A program made the translations under genes and the position numbers. The notes beneath the pieces are model-generated. The model saw nothing but the letters and a program-made list of their open reading frames with translations, searched no databases and was not told where the DNA came from. Shown piece after piece: positions 26,901 to 35,551 of a DNA stretch of 64,000 nucleotides (positions within the stretch are counted from its first letter, which is position 1; each line of letters starts with the position of its first letter). Source of the DNA: Chryseobacterium mulctrae (GTDB taxonomy: Bacteria > Bacteroidota > Bacteroidia > Flavobacteriales > Weeksellaceae). The stretch covers positions 806,001-870,000 of the forward strand of contig NZ_VAJL01000001.1 in NCBI RefSeq assembly GCF_006175945.1. The letters are read 5' to 3'.

Positions 26901-27761
26901 ATGAAAAAGCTGATTCTCAATTACCATTTCTTTGTTTTAGGATTAATTGCTTTGGTATTAAATTCATGCAATTCTAAATTCAGAGTTTGGGTGGGAAAAG
27001 ACAGTCAGAAAATTTATAATCTGAAATATGGTGAACACAAACGCCAGAAAATGGATATTTTTCTTCCCGCAGATTATCCACAAGATTCTCCTGTTATTTT
27101 AATTGTTCACGGCGGCGCTTGGAAATATGGCAGAAAAGAACACATGATTCAAATTCAGAAAATGCTTTTTGAAAATAATATTCCGAGTATTAATATGAAT
27201 TACCGCCTGGTTTCCAAACATCTTACATACAAAGATCAGTTGGAAGATATTAATTCTGTGATCGAAAAATTCAATGCGCTTTCAGAAAAAGCAGAACTTC
27301 GTCCGAACAATTATATTCTTTTGGGAGAAAGTGCAGGAGGACATTTAGCACTGCTTTACGGTTATCAAAATCCTGATAAAATCAAGAAAATTATTTCTCT
27401 CAGCGGGCCGACAGATTTTTATTCTCATGATTATTTAAAATCATTTTATTCAAAATATACTTCAGGAAGTATTCAAAAAGTAGTGGGAACTAAATTTAAC
27501 CGTAAAAACTTGTCTGAAGATTTTCAAAAAGCAAGTCCGATAGCGAATGTGACAAATGTTCCGACGCTTTTATTTCAGGGAAATCAGGATTTTTTGGTGA
27601 ATCAGAAACAAGGTTTAGCTTTAGATTCTGTGTTAACGAAAATGGATATTCCGCATAAACTGGTTTTTATGGATAAAACCGGACATGCACCGAGATTTTT
27701 TAACAAGAAAAAAAGAGACAGTATTATTTATCCTAATATCCTGGAGTGGATTAGAAATTAA
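26901..27761 (+). CDS. Lipoprotein alpha/beta hydrolase, esterase type
   Basis: A 286-residue protein. The start at 26901 gives a lipoprotein signal (FFVLGLIALVLNSCNSK, lipobox LNSC). The oxyanion motif IVHGGAW is near residue 80, the nucleophile motif LGESAGGHLALLYG near 145, and the catalytic His is in DKTGHAPRF. This is the arrangement of HSL/carboxylesterase-type hydrolases and of feruloyl-esterase-like relatives. It is likely anchored in the envelope; the substrate is unknown. Confidence 0.87.
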   Translation: MKKLILNYHFFVLGLIALVLNSCNSKFRVWVGKDSQKIYNLKYGEHKRQKMDIFLPADYPQDSPVILIVHGGAWKYGRKEHMIQIQKMLFENNIPSINMNYRLVSKHLTYKDQLEDINSVIEKFNALSEKAELRPNNYILLGESAGGHLALLYGYQNPDKIKKIISLSGPTDFYSHDYLKSFYSKYTSGSIQKVVGTKFNRKNLSEDFQKASPIANVTNVPTLLFQGNQDFLVNQKQGLALDSVLTKMDIPHKLVFMDKTGHAPRFFNKKKRDSIIYPNILEWIRN

Positions 27762-28012
27762 AATTCAAAAGTTTACAAAATCCAAAAAACCTGAATTTTT
27801 AATTGTTTTGCAAACTTTTGACTAATTAAAAACTTAGTAAAATCTTTTGATTCTTTTGCGGTTAAAATAAATTTCATGTACCAAAATCTTATATAATTAT
27901 TTCTTTTTATCTCGCTGATTATGCAGATTCTGCAGATAATTTGTGCTGAAAATCTGCCCAAGTTATAGAATCTTTACGCTAAAAAATGATAGTCAGTTTT
28001 TTAGAAGCAAAA
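27762..28012. repeat. Intergenic region with two repeat remnants
   Basis: Bases 27838-27875 contain AATCTTTTGATTCTTTTGCG and GGTTAAA, the same end as the element at 30136-30305. Bases 27905-27980 contain CGCTGATTATGCAGATTCTG and ATCTGC copies, related to the tract at 10027. No gene is supported. Confidence 0.5.
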
Positions 28013-28045
28013 AAAATAACCTGCAATTTTGTTGCAGGTTATTTT
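28013..28045 (-). terminator. Terminator of the DedA gene
   Basis: AAAATAACCTGCAA pairs with TTGCAGGTTATTTT around a five-base loop; the minus strand ends in TTTT. Confidence 0.88.
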
Positions 28046-28063
28046 CTACATTTTTTAAATTGA

Positions 28064-28780
28064 TTATTTTTCTTTGTCAATCAAATCTTCCAAAACTTCA
28101 TCTTCCAGTTTCGGATTTCCTTTTGGTGCTCCAAACATAAATTTCAGAACCACAGGAACAGTCGTAATTAAAACAATTACAATAATGATAAACTCTAATT
28201 TTTCTTTCAGGTTGATACCAAACTGATCAAGGAATAGTTTATCTAAATAATGTCCCGCAAAAATTAAACTGAAAGACCAAAGAATACCTCCGATAATATT
28301 ATCACGAAGGAAAGCTTTCTTATCCATCTTCACAATTCCTGCTACAATTGGCATAAAAGTTCTTACTACCGGTAAAAATCTTGCCATGATAATTGCTAAA
28401 GCTCCGTTTTTTTCAAAAAAATCGTGTGCCTGATAAAGATACTTTTTCTTGAAAAGCATCGTGTCTTTTTTCTTGTATAAAGCAGGACCAGTTTTGCTTC
28501 CGAACCAATACCCTACCTGATTACCCACAATCGCAGCAAAAGCGACTGCACTTGCCAAAATGGTGGTGTCTAAAAAGTCACTTCCTGTAGAACCAAATGT
28601 TTTAGAAATAATGTCTACCGCATAAATCCCAGAAACAAAAAGCAGTGAATCTCCCGGAAGGAAAAACCCTACAAATAAACCTGTTTCGGCAAATATGATA
28701 AACAATATTACCCAAAACCCACCCATGTTGATATAAAACTCGGGGTTTAATAAATCTCTCCAGCTATTGAATTCTTCCAT
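28064..28780 (-). CDS. DedA/SNARE-associated family membrane protein
   Basis: The 238-residue protein contains FAETGLFVGFFLPGDSLLF near residue 30, GNQVGYWFGSKTG near 90 and ARFLPVVRTFMPIVAG near 140. These are the conserved blocks of DedA proteins, including the two re-entrant loops with Arg residues. Members recycle lipid carriers or flip phospholipids across the inner membrane. It is 87 bases downstream of prfB on the same strand and may share its transcript. Confidence 0.92.
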   Translation of the reverse strand: MEEFNSWRDLLNPEFYINMGGFWVILFIIFAETGLFVGFFLPGDSLLFVSGIYAVDIISKTFGSTGSDFLDTTILASAVAFAAIVGNQVGYWFGSKTGPALYKKKDTMLFKKKYLYQAHDFFEKNGALAIIMARFLPVVRTFMPIVAGIVKMDKKAFLRDNIIGGILWSFSLIFAGHYLDKLFLDQFGINLKEKLEFIIIVIVLITTVPVVLKFMFGAPKGNPKLEDEVLEDLIDKEK

Positions 28781-28867
28781 ATGTAATGATGATGAACAAA
28801 AATAAGCTTAATAAAATTATGCTGAAAATATATTAGCATATTTTAACAAAAATGTAAACATGATTTT

Positions 28868-29980
28868 TTATAGGTCTAAATCGTCGTCTGAAACCGCCGT
28901 TCCATCGGCCATCAGAAACGCTTTAAGGAATGGCGTAAGATTTCCGTTCATCACGGCATCAACATCCGAAGTCTCATGACCGGAGCGTACATCTTTCACC
29001 AATTTGTAAGGATGCATCACATAATTTCGGATCTGACTTCCCCACTCGATTTTCATTTTGTTGGCTTCAATTTCGTTTCGGGCTTTCAGACGTTCTTCCA
29101 ATTCCATTTCATACAATCTGGATTTCAAAAGCTGCATTGCTTTTTCTTTATTCTGAAGCTGAGAACGAGATTCTGAGTTTTCAATAATAATTCCTGTCAG
29201 TGCGTGACGAAGACGAACCGCAGTTTCTACTTTGTTTACGTTTTGTCCACCCGCACCTGAGCTTCGCATGGTTTCAAATGAGATATCTGCAGGATTAATA
29301 TTGATTTCAATCGTATCATCCACCAACGGATAAACATACACTGAAACAAAACTTGTATGACGTTTTGCATTAGAATCAAAAGGAGAAATTCTTACCAGTC
29401 TGTGAACGCCATTTTCACCTTTAAGATAACCAAAAGCATATTCGCCATCGATTTCCAGCGTTACGGTTTTCACACCAGCAACTTCACCTTCCTGAAAATT
29501 TAGTTCTTTTATTTTATAGCCCTGTTTTTCCGCCCACATATTATACATCCTCATCAACATTGCAGCCCAGTCGCAACTTTCAGTTCCACCCGCTCCTGCA
29601 GTGATTTGAAGAACAGCCGAAAGCTCATCACCTTCGTTAGAAAGCATGTTTTTAAACTCCAGATTTTCTATTTTCTCTAACAATTGAGGAAAAGATTCAT
29701 CCAATTCTTTTTCAGAATCAGGGTCTTCTTTTGCAAACTCAAGCAAAACCTGAAGATCCTCAAACTGAGTATTGATTTCTTCATATTCTTCTACCCACTT
29801 TTTCTTGGAACGAAGCTGCTTTAGAAAAACCTCAGCAGTTTTAGGGTTGTCCCAAAATTCCGGAGCTGCTGTTTTTTCGTCATCATTAGAAATCTCTATC
29901 TTCTTTTTATCAATCTGAAGATATTTATGAAGGTCTTCAATTCTAGATTGAATTTCTTTTATCTGGTCGTTATTAATCAA
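28868..29980 (-). CDS. prfB: Peptide chain release factor 2
   Basis: A 370-residue RF2 that terminates translation at UGA and UAA. SPF (in VRISPFDSNAKRHTSF) is the stop-codon-reading tripeptide, and SSGAGGQNVNKVETAV carries the GGQ that acts in the peptidyl transferase centre. The gene is a single uninterrupted frame. At the usual autoregulatory +1 frameshift site the codons read CTT CAG, with no UGA, so that control is absent. The start is TTG; no ATG precedes it in frame, and a TAAATTTG element lies at 30007-30000, 19 bases upstream. Confidence 0.95.
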   Translation of the reverse strand: MINNDQIKEIQSRIEDLHKYLQIDKKKIEISNDDEKTAAPEFWDNPKTAEVFLKQLRSKKKWVEEYEEINTQFEDLQVLLEFAKEDPDSEKELDESFPQLLEKIENLEFKNMLSNEGDELSAVLQITAGAGGTESCDWAAMLMRMYNMWAEKQGYKIKELNFQEGEVAGVKTVTLEIDGEYAFGYLKGENGVHRLVRISPFDSNAKRHTSFVSVYVYPLVDDTIEININPADISFETMRSSGAGGQNVNKVETAVRLRHALTGIIIENSESRSQLQNKEKAMQLLKSRLYEMELEERLKARNEIEANKMKIEWGSQIRNYVMHPYKLVKDVRSGHETSDVDAVMNGNLTPFLKAFLMADGTAVSDDDLDL

Positions 29981-30135
29981 AACTAAAAAATTTGAAAAGC
30001 AAATTTACGGATAAAATCACGAGTTTTGGTAATGTTAAAAAAGTAATTAAAAGTTTGAAAATTGAGCTTGAAAGGCATTAAGATTTAATATAAAATTCAA
30101 AAAATTTTCATTGAAAAACTTGTTTAGACTTTTTA

Positions 30136-30305
30136 TTTAACCACAAAAGGAACAAAAGATTTAGATATTTCTATTTAAAGTTAATGAGTATAAAGAAAAA
30201 AGCGCACAAAAACCTAAAAAAAATCTTCGATTTTTTATTCTTTTGAAAACTTTGATTATCTAATAATAGCTCAATAATTGTCTTTTGTTTCTTTTGCGGT
30301 TAAAG
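30136..30305. repeat. 170-base element with 25-base imperfect terminal inverted repeats
   Basis: It starts TTTAACCACAAAAGGAACAA and ends in the near complement, TTGTTTCTTTTGCGGTTAAA (two mismatches over 25 bases). The interior is AT-rich and non-coding. A single matching end is present near 27838-27875. It lies upstream of prfB and downstream of the T9SS protein gene. Confidence 0.65.
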
Positions 30306-30356
30306 TTAAAATTATTTTAAACCGACTTAATATAACTATTAATTTATAAAAGCAAA

Positions 30357-30385
30357 AACAAGCCGATTAATTAAAACCGGCTTGT
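30357..30385 (-). terminator. Terminator of the T9SS protein gene
   Basis: ACAAGCCG and CGGCTTGT pair around a 12-base spacer; read on the minus strand it ends in TTTTT. Confidence 0.75.
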
Positions 30386-30440
30386 TCCACAATGATTTTC
30401 GTGTAAATTATATAATAATCAAAGTGAAAAAAACTCCAAA

Positions 30441-31400
30441 TTAATGCTTAACAACTTTCTGAGAAGTTGAAGTTCCGTTCTTATTTTTAAGAACAAGAAT
30501 GTAGTTTCCTTTATCTAAAAATGAAAGGTCTAATTTTAATTCTGGCTGAATATTTCTTTTTACAGTCTTACCTGAAAAATCTAAAATATCGATGGAAACT
30601 AAATCTGAAATATCTGCTAAATTCAATTCATTCGAAAAAGGATTTGGATAAACCGATTTGTCTTTAGCCTTTTTAACGTCAGAAACAGAAAGCTGTGCAA
30701 CCTGTGCGGAAATCCCAAATACATTAATGACCGTTACCGCTGTAGAAGTTTTTTTGAAAGTAACAGATGTTATTATTTTAGATTGATTGGCAACATTAAT
30801 TGCTAAAGGAATCTGATAAATTCTGGGGTTCGTTCCACCACCTGCATCTAAAGCATTGGAAGCTCTGTTAATTCTCCCAATTCCCTGAATTGCAGCACTT
30901 GTTCCGTCATACCAATCCTGAAAATTAACCGCCGAGAAAACCTGAGTTGTAGCATCCTGGAAGTTTACTGTTATCTCTCCTGTTGAAGAGCCACTTCCAC
31001 TTACAGCAAGAACATACAGAATATTTGCAGCTTTTGGCGTTGCTAAAGTGAGCGTACCAATATCATTTGCATTGGGAAGTCTTAAAGAATTATTTGCAGA
31101 GTAAGAGGCGAGTTGATAAGTTAACCCGCTGGTTGTAGAAACTGCAGAAGTAATCAAACCACTTTCCGGCAAACCATACGTTAAAGCCGAAGCCGAAGAA
31201 TTTACTTTAAAATCTTTCGACATATAAGCAAAATTATCGGTGTCTTTATCTAAGCTCATCGTTGTAGAATTCAAAGATGGACCAACTCCGTTTGCAATCA
31301 CATCTGCATTAAATCCTGAAACCGCTAATGTTTGATAAGTCTGTGCATTTAACTGAGCCAAAGTTAGAATTACACCAAGAGAAAGTAGTTTTCTTTTCAT
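30441..31400 (-). CDS. Secreted protein with T9SS Type A sorting domain
   Basis: A 319-residue protein with a signal peptide (KRKLLSLGVILTLAQLNAQ) and a beta-rich, Ser/Thr/Asn-rich body without a catalytic motif that I recognise. The last 75 residues (YPNPFSNELNLADIS, VSIDILDFSGKTVKR, LDKGNYILVLKNKNG) form a clear Type IX secretion C-terminal domain. It is exported to the cell surface or medium; its activity is unknown. The terminator is immediately downstream. Confidence 0.88.
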   Translation of the reverse strand: MKRKLLSLGVILTLAQLNAQTYQTLAVSGFNADVIANGVGPSLNSTTMSLDKDTDNFAYMSKDFKVNSSASALTYGLPESGLITSAVSTTSGLTYQLASYSANNSLRLPNANDIGTLTLATPKAANILYVLAVSGSGSSTGEITVNFQDATTQVFSAVNFQDWYDGTSAAIQGIGRINRASNALDAGGGTNPRIYQIPLAINVANQSKIITSVTFKKTSTAVTVINVFGISAQVAQLSVSDVKKAKDKSVYPNPFSNELNLADISDLVSIDILDFSGKTVKRNIQPELKLDLSFLDKGNYILVLKNKNGTSTSQKVVKH

Positions 31401-31668
31401 AGTTTTTATATTTAATGTTGATTAACTTTTTTGATAGATCTAAGTTTTCGTTAGAATCAAAACATCAACAAATATATTAGATGACCTTTGAAAAGTGCTA
31501 CTCTATGCACTGAAAGTACATACTCAACATATACTCACCGCTTATAGAATTGCTTAAAAACTAATATTTCAAATAATTTTAATTATTTCAAGCAATAAAT
31601 ACTCAGAATAAAAACGACAATCTCAATAATTAAACAAACACTATGAATAATTTATAACACGAAAAAGA

Positions 31669-32013
31669 TTATGATTTAAAATTAAAAAGAAAATAGTGAA
31701 TGATGTGATAAAGAAATTCATTCTTCTTAAAAAGCAAAATAATAAGTATGATAGAAATATGAAATAAAAAAATAAACAGAAATGTTTTCCTACTTTTAAA
31801 TTTATCCATTAAAAAACCGTACACTGGAAATTGAAACAGCCCAAGAACAAAAAACAAAATTTTTATATTATCAGATACAAAAGTTCCAATTAATCCCAAA
31901 GGAAAAAGCACAAGAAAAGGAATATAAGTTCCGTGACCGCCGCCGCCAAAAAATATAACAAATGCAACCAACGGAACCGTCAGTAAAGAAAATAAAATGG
32001 TGAATTTATACAT
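31669..32013 (-). CDS. Small hypothetical membrane protein
   Basis: Unrecognised 114-residue protein with four hydrophobic segments (FTILFSLLTVPLVAFVIFF, YIPFLVLFPLGLIGTFV, ILFFVLGLFQFPVYGFL and FLFIFLFHISIILIILLF). It starts nine bases after the AAA ATPase stop, so it is probably translated from the same mRNA. The 268 bases between its end and the T9SS gene hold nothing recognisable. Confidence 0.65.
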   Translation of the reverse strand: MYKFTILFSLLTVPLVAFVIFFGGGGHGTYIPFLVLFPLGLIGTFVSDNIKILFFVLGLFQFPVYGFLMDKFKSRKTFLFIFLFHISIILIILLFKKNEFLYHIIHYFLFNFKS

Positions 32014-32021
32014 TTTTCAGA

Positions 32022-33371
32022 TTATGCCTTATCTTCATCATTATGCATAAAACCAATTTCTCTCCTTGGTTCTTCCACCGTTTGATAGGTTTCCAGTTCC
32101 GCTTTTAGCGAGTGAATTCTCATTTGGAAATCATCCAGATTGTTGATAATTACATCATTTAAAAACTGAGCAATCTGATTGAGATATTCTTCCGTTAATT
32201 TTGCAGCAGCATCACGTAAAGCACCATTGAGAAGAGTTTCATCAATTTTTAGTTTTTCATCTTTTGTTCTCTGATAACGGTTTTTGATTCTCTTTTTTAA
32301 ACTTTGAGTAAAATCGATAAGCATTGTATTGCTGAAAACCTTCATTTTCGCAACAGTTTCTGTCCAGAAAGGAATTTTATCTGCTTTATTATTTTTAAGA
32401 ATTTTGAAAAGCAAAGAATCTTTATCCAGATTTTTGGTCATTGAATAGAGAATGATTTCTGACCTTTCGGCTGCATTTGGTGGAAATATAGGAACTAAAA
32501 CATCAAATCTTCCGGGTGCAAGAATTTCTTCATTAATATCAACAACAGAATTGGCAGAACCCACCATCAAAACCCCTTCACTTTCAAATTTTGATACGTG
32601 ATGAAGAATAATCTCCTGAGTTTCGAGATTGCAGGAAGCTACATTATTTTCAGCATTTCTTTCCATCATAATTTCATCAAAATCATCAAGGAATAGCAAC
32701 ACTCTATCTTCGTTCATCATCGATACCAAAAAATCATTGAAATTGGTTTGATTTCCGTCAATAAATGAAGTACCTAGGTAATGTTTTTTAACTTCTTTAA
32801 ATTTATAATTAATGATTTCGGCAATTTTATTTGCCCAAAATATCTTTCCGCTTCCTGGAGGTCCGTACAAAATAATTCCTGCAGGCTTGTGAATTCCCCA
32901 GTCTTTGGTTTGCTGAGGATTTAAAAACGGTTCCAAAACATCTGAAATATAAAAGAAAAGATCTCGGTAACCGATAAAATCTCTTTGCTGAAGCTTGGTT
33001 TTATTTCCAAAATAATTGTAGACAAACTTATAATTTCCGCCTAATTTCTGATCAATTCCATAACTAGAAATCGAAGAACGAAACAATCCGTTATCAAAAA
33101 TATTTGACGGATTTTCTTCAATGGCTTTTTCTATTTTTTCTTTAGGCTGATTGATGGTTTCTGCAATTTGCTCAACGGTTTTATTTTCATCTAAATCTTT
33201 TTCATATAGTTTCAAAAAATCTACATTTTCACGGGCAAATTTTTCAAAATCTTCTTTCACTTCAAATTGAGTCGAAATACAATCAATCAAATCAAGATCA
33301 AAATCCTGAATAAACTGTTTGATGGCTTCTGCAGAAACCTTTAATTCTTTTGCAAGTTCAATTAACTTCAT
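32022..33371 (-). CDS. AAA-family ATPase with an altered Walker A motif
   Basis: The 449-residue protein starts with a small helical region (MKLIELAKELKVSAEAIKQF) resembling the IF2 N-terminal fold. An AAA domain spans roughly residues 150-350. Walker A reads GPPGSGKI, with Ile where Thr or Ser normally binds Mg (codon ATA confirmed). Walker B is VLLFLDDFDEIM, sensor 1 is GSANS, and APGRFD carries the arginine-finger-like region. The C-terminus is helical. The family is that of FtsH/CDC48-like AAA proteins; the role is unknown. A small membrane protein gene follows nine bases later. Confidence 0.85.
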   Translation of the reverse strand: MKLIELAKELKVSAEAIKQFIQDFDLDLIDCISTQFEVKEDFEKFARENVDFLKLYEKDLDENKTVEQIAETINQPKEKIEKAIEENPSNIFDNGLFRSSISSYGIDQKLGGNYKFVYNYFGNKTKLQQRDFIGYRDLFFYISDVLEPFLNPQQTKDWGIHKPAGIILYGPPGSGKIFWANKIAEIINYKFKEVKKHYLGTSFIDGNQTNFNDFLVSMMNEDRVLLFLDDFDEIMMERNAENNVASCNLETQEIILHHVSKFESEGVLMVGSANSVVDINEEILAPGRFDVLVPIFPPNAAERSEIILYSMTKNLDKDSLLFKILKNNKADKIPFWTETVAKMKVFSNTMLIDFTQSLKKRIKNRYQRTKDEKLKIDETLLNGALRDAAAKLTEEYLNQIAQFLNDVIINNLDDFQMRIHSLKAELETYQTVEEPRREIGFMHNDEDKA

Positions 33372-33402
33372 ACAAACATCTTTAAATCAAATTTAATGAA
33401 AA

Positions 33403-33490
<88 letters not shown>

Positions 33491-33553
33491 AAATTAATCT
33501 TCTTTGTAACATTTCACAAAAAAGAGAAACTCATAGTACATACAATATACTAC

Positions 33554-34456
33554 ATGGAAAAAATTTTATCAGTAAAGAATCTGACGAAAAAATTCAAAAG
33601 AGTCGTAGTCAACAATATTTCTTTTGATGTAGAAAGAGGTAATGTTTACGGTCTTCTCGGTCCCAACGGAAGTGGAAAATCTACTACTTTCGGGATGCTT
33701 CTTTCAACCATTAATCCCACAAGCGGTGACTGGTTTTGGTTTGGACAAAAAGGAACAACTCCTGAAACGCTAAAAAAAATCGGAGCTATTATTGAGCAAC
33801 CTAACTTCTACCCTTACTTAAGTGCGGAAACCAACCTTAAAATTGTTGCCGAAATCAAAGGAACTCCTTTTTCGAGAATTGATGAAGTTTTAAACACGGT
33901 TAAACTTTTAGAAAGAAAAAAAGATGCGTTTAAAACCTTTTCATTAGGAATGAAGCAACGTTTGGCAATCGCTTCTGCTTTGCTCAACAATCCTGAAGTT
34001 TTAATTTTAGATGAACCTACAAATGGTTTAGATCCTGAAGGAATTATTCAGATCAGAGAAATTATCGGGACTATTGCAAAACAAGGTATTACCATCATTA
34101 TTGCGAGTCACCTTTTAGATGAAATCGAAAAAATTTGCAGTCATGTAATTGTTTTAAAAGAAGGAAATGCCATTTATTCGGGAAGAGTGGATGAAATTAC
34201 CAGCAACCAAGGCTTTTTTGAATTAAAAGCAGATAATAATACGGCCCTTTTGCACGCTTTGGAAGAACTTCAATGGTTTACTTCAGTTTCTACAGAAGGT
34301 GAACTCGTAAAAGCACAGGTTCGTGATGATGCCTCAATTTCTGCATCCACATTAAACCAGAAACTTGCTGAAAAAGGTATTTTCTTGTCGCACTTAGCAA
34401 AGAAAAAACAATCGCTTGAAAATCAGTTTCTTGAACTTGTAAAAAACACTAATTAA
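33554..34456 (+). CDS. ABC transporter ATP-binding protein
   Basis: A 300-residue ATPase. Walker A is GPNGSGKSTT near residue 37, the signature is FSLGMKQRLAIASALL near 135, and Walker B is VLILDEPTNGLDPEG near 155. An H-loop His follows in IIASHLLDE. The layout fits the ABC-2/bacitracin-type exporter group. The gene ends two bases before the permease, forming a two-gene operon. The start was set at the ATG where the family begins; the upstream frame covers tandem repeats. Confidence 0.93.
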   Translation: MEKILSVKNLTKKFKRVVVNNISFDVERGNVYGLLGPNGSGKSTTFGMLLSTINPTSGDWFWFGQKGTTPETLKKIGAIIEQPNFYPYLSAETNLKIVAEIKGTPFSRIDEVLNTVKLLERKKDAFKTFSLGMKQRLAIASALLNNPEVLILDEPTNGLDPEGIIQIREIIGTIAKQGITIIIASHLLDEIEKICSHVIVLKEGNAIYSGRVDEITSNQGFFELKADNNTALLHALEELQWFTSVSTEGELVKAQVRDDASISASTLNQKLAEKGIFLSHLAKKKQSLENQFLELVKNTN

Positions 34457-34458
34457 TC

Positions 34459-35304
34459 ATGATGAAATTATTAAAATTAGAATATTATAAAAATCTGAAT
34501 TACACTCCTTTTAAGGTTTTCACGATACTGTATTTTGCAATATTGGTTGTTTTCCTTTGTATTGGTTTGATCGATTTAAAACTTTTCGGAAGCACAATTA
34601 ATTTAAAAGAACAAGGGATGTACAATTTCCCTGAGATTTGGAATTTTACAACCTGGACTGTCGCTTTATTAAAGATTTTCCTTGGTCTAATCATTGTATT
34701 TTCTATTTGTCAGGAATTCAGTAACAGAATGTTTAAACAAAATACAATTGATGGTTTGAGCAGAGAAGAATTTATTGGTTCCAAATTATTAACGATTGCT
34801 ATTTTCACATTAATTTCTACTGTTTTAGTTTTTGCAATCACAATGTTTTTAGGATATCAATATTCAACAACTACTGAATCATCATTAGTTTATAAAGAAA
34901 TATTTTTCATTGGAAACTATTTTTTAAAACTGTTCTCATTCTTCTGTTTCTTAATGTTTTTATCGATCCTATTGAGAAAATCGATTTTTGTTTTCCTTGC
35001 ATTTTTTGTGATTTGGATAGGAGAATCTATTCTTGGCGGAATTGAAACTTATAGTAAAGTAGCAGGAACACAGGCTGCAGAAAGAAACGAAATTTTCCAA
35101 AATAGCTTTTTCTTCAGTAAGCTCTTACCATTAGAAAGCATGTCTAGTTTAATTCCAAATCCTATGATGAGATTAAATATGGCAAAAATGATGGGTTTAA
35201 AATATGAATTTACTTACCCTACAGAAAGTCTTATTGCTTGTTTAGTTTGGTGTGCTATATTTATTTTCGGATCTTATTTGATTCTAAAGAAAAGAGACTG
35301 GTAA
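34459..35304 (+). CDS. ABC transporter permease
   Basis: A 281-residue protein with six hydrophobic segments (for example FTILYFAILVVFLCIGLIDL, LLKIFLGLIIVFSICQEF and LLTIAIFTLISTVLVFAITM). NRMFKQNTIDGLSREEFIGSK near residue 90 is typical of ABC-2-type permeases. With the ATPase just upstream it should form a homodimeric exporter in the inner membrane. The substrate is unknown. Confidence 0.88.
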   Translation: MMKLLKLEYYKNLNYTPFKVFTILYFAILVVFLCIGLIDLKLFGSTINLKEQGMYNFPEIWNFTTWTVALLKIFLGLIIVFSICQEFSNRMFKQNTIDGLSREEFIGSKLLTIAIFTLISTVLVFAITMFLGYQYSTTTESSLVYKEIFFIGNYFLKLFSFFCFLMFLSILLRKSIFVFLAFFVIWIGESILGGIETYSKVAGTQAAERNEIFQNSFFFSKLLPLESMSSLIPNPMMRLNMAKMMGLKYEFTYPTESLIACLVWCAIFIFGSYLILKKRDW

Positions 35305-35329
35305 ATTTATTTACATATTATTCAAAATT

Positions 35330-35358
35330 AAAAGTGATTCAAATGAGTCACTTTTTTT
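35330..35358 (+). terminator. Terminator of the ABC operon
   Basis: AAAAGTGA and TCACTTTT form an eight-base stem with a ten-base loop and a T-tail. Confidence 0.8.
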
Positions 35359-35383
35359 GTTATACTTGATTATTAATTATTTC

Positions 35384-35426
35384 ATCGGGCTTTACCCGAT
35401 GCTTTGATAAATCGTCCTTTCAGGAC
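35384..35426. repeat. Double hairpin repeat (ATCGGG / GTCCT)
   Basis: ATCGGG-CTTTA-CCCGAT at 35384-35400 is followed by GTCCT-TTC-AGGAC at 35414-35426. The combination of a GGGC hairpin with an ATAAATCGTCCTTTCAGGAC word recurs in Bacteroidota intergenic DNA, as I recall. Function unknown. Confidence 0.5.
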
Positions 35427-35473
35427 TCTTTCATTCAAAATATTTAATCTAAAAAGTCTAATATCTTAAAATA

Positions 35474-35503
35474 GAAAAGCCCCGAAATAAAATTCCGAGG
35501 CTG
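35474..35503 (-). terminator. Terminator of pruA
   Basis: On the minus strand AGCCTCGGAA pairs with TTTCGGGGCT using G-U pairs and ends TTTTCT. Confidence 0.75.
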
Positions 35504-35551
35504 TATATATTAACGAACAACAATTACTTATTGCCCATTACTTATCATTTA

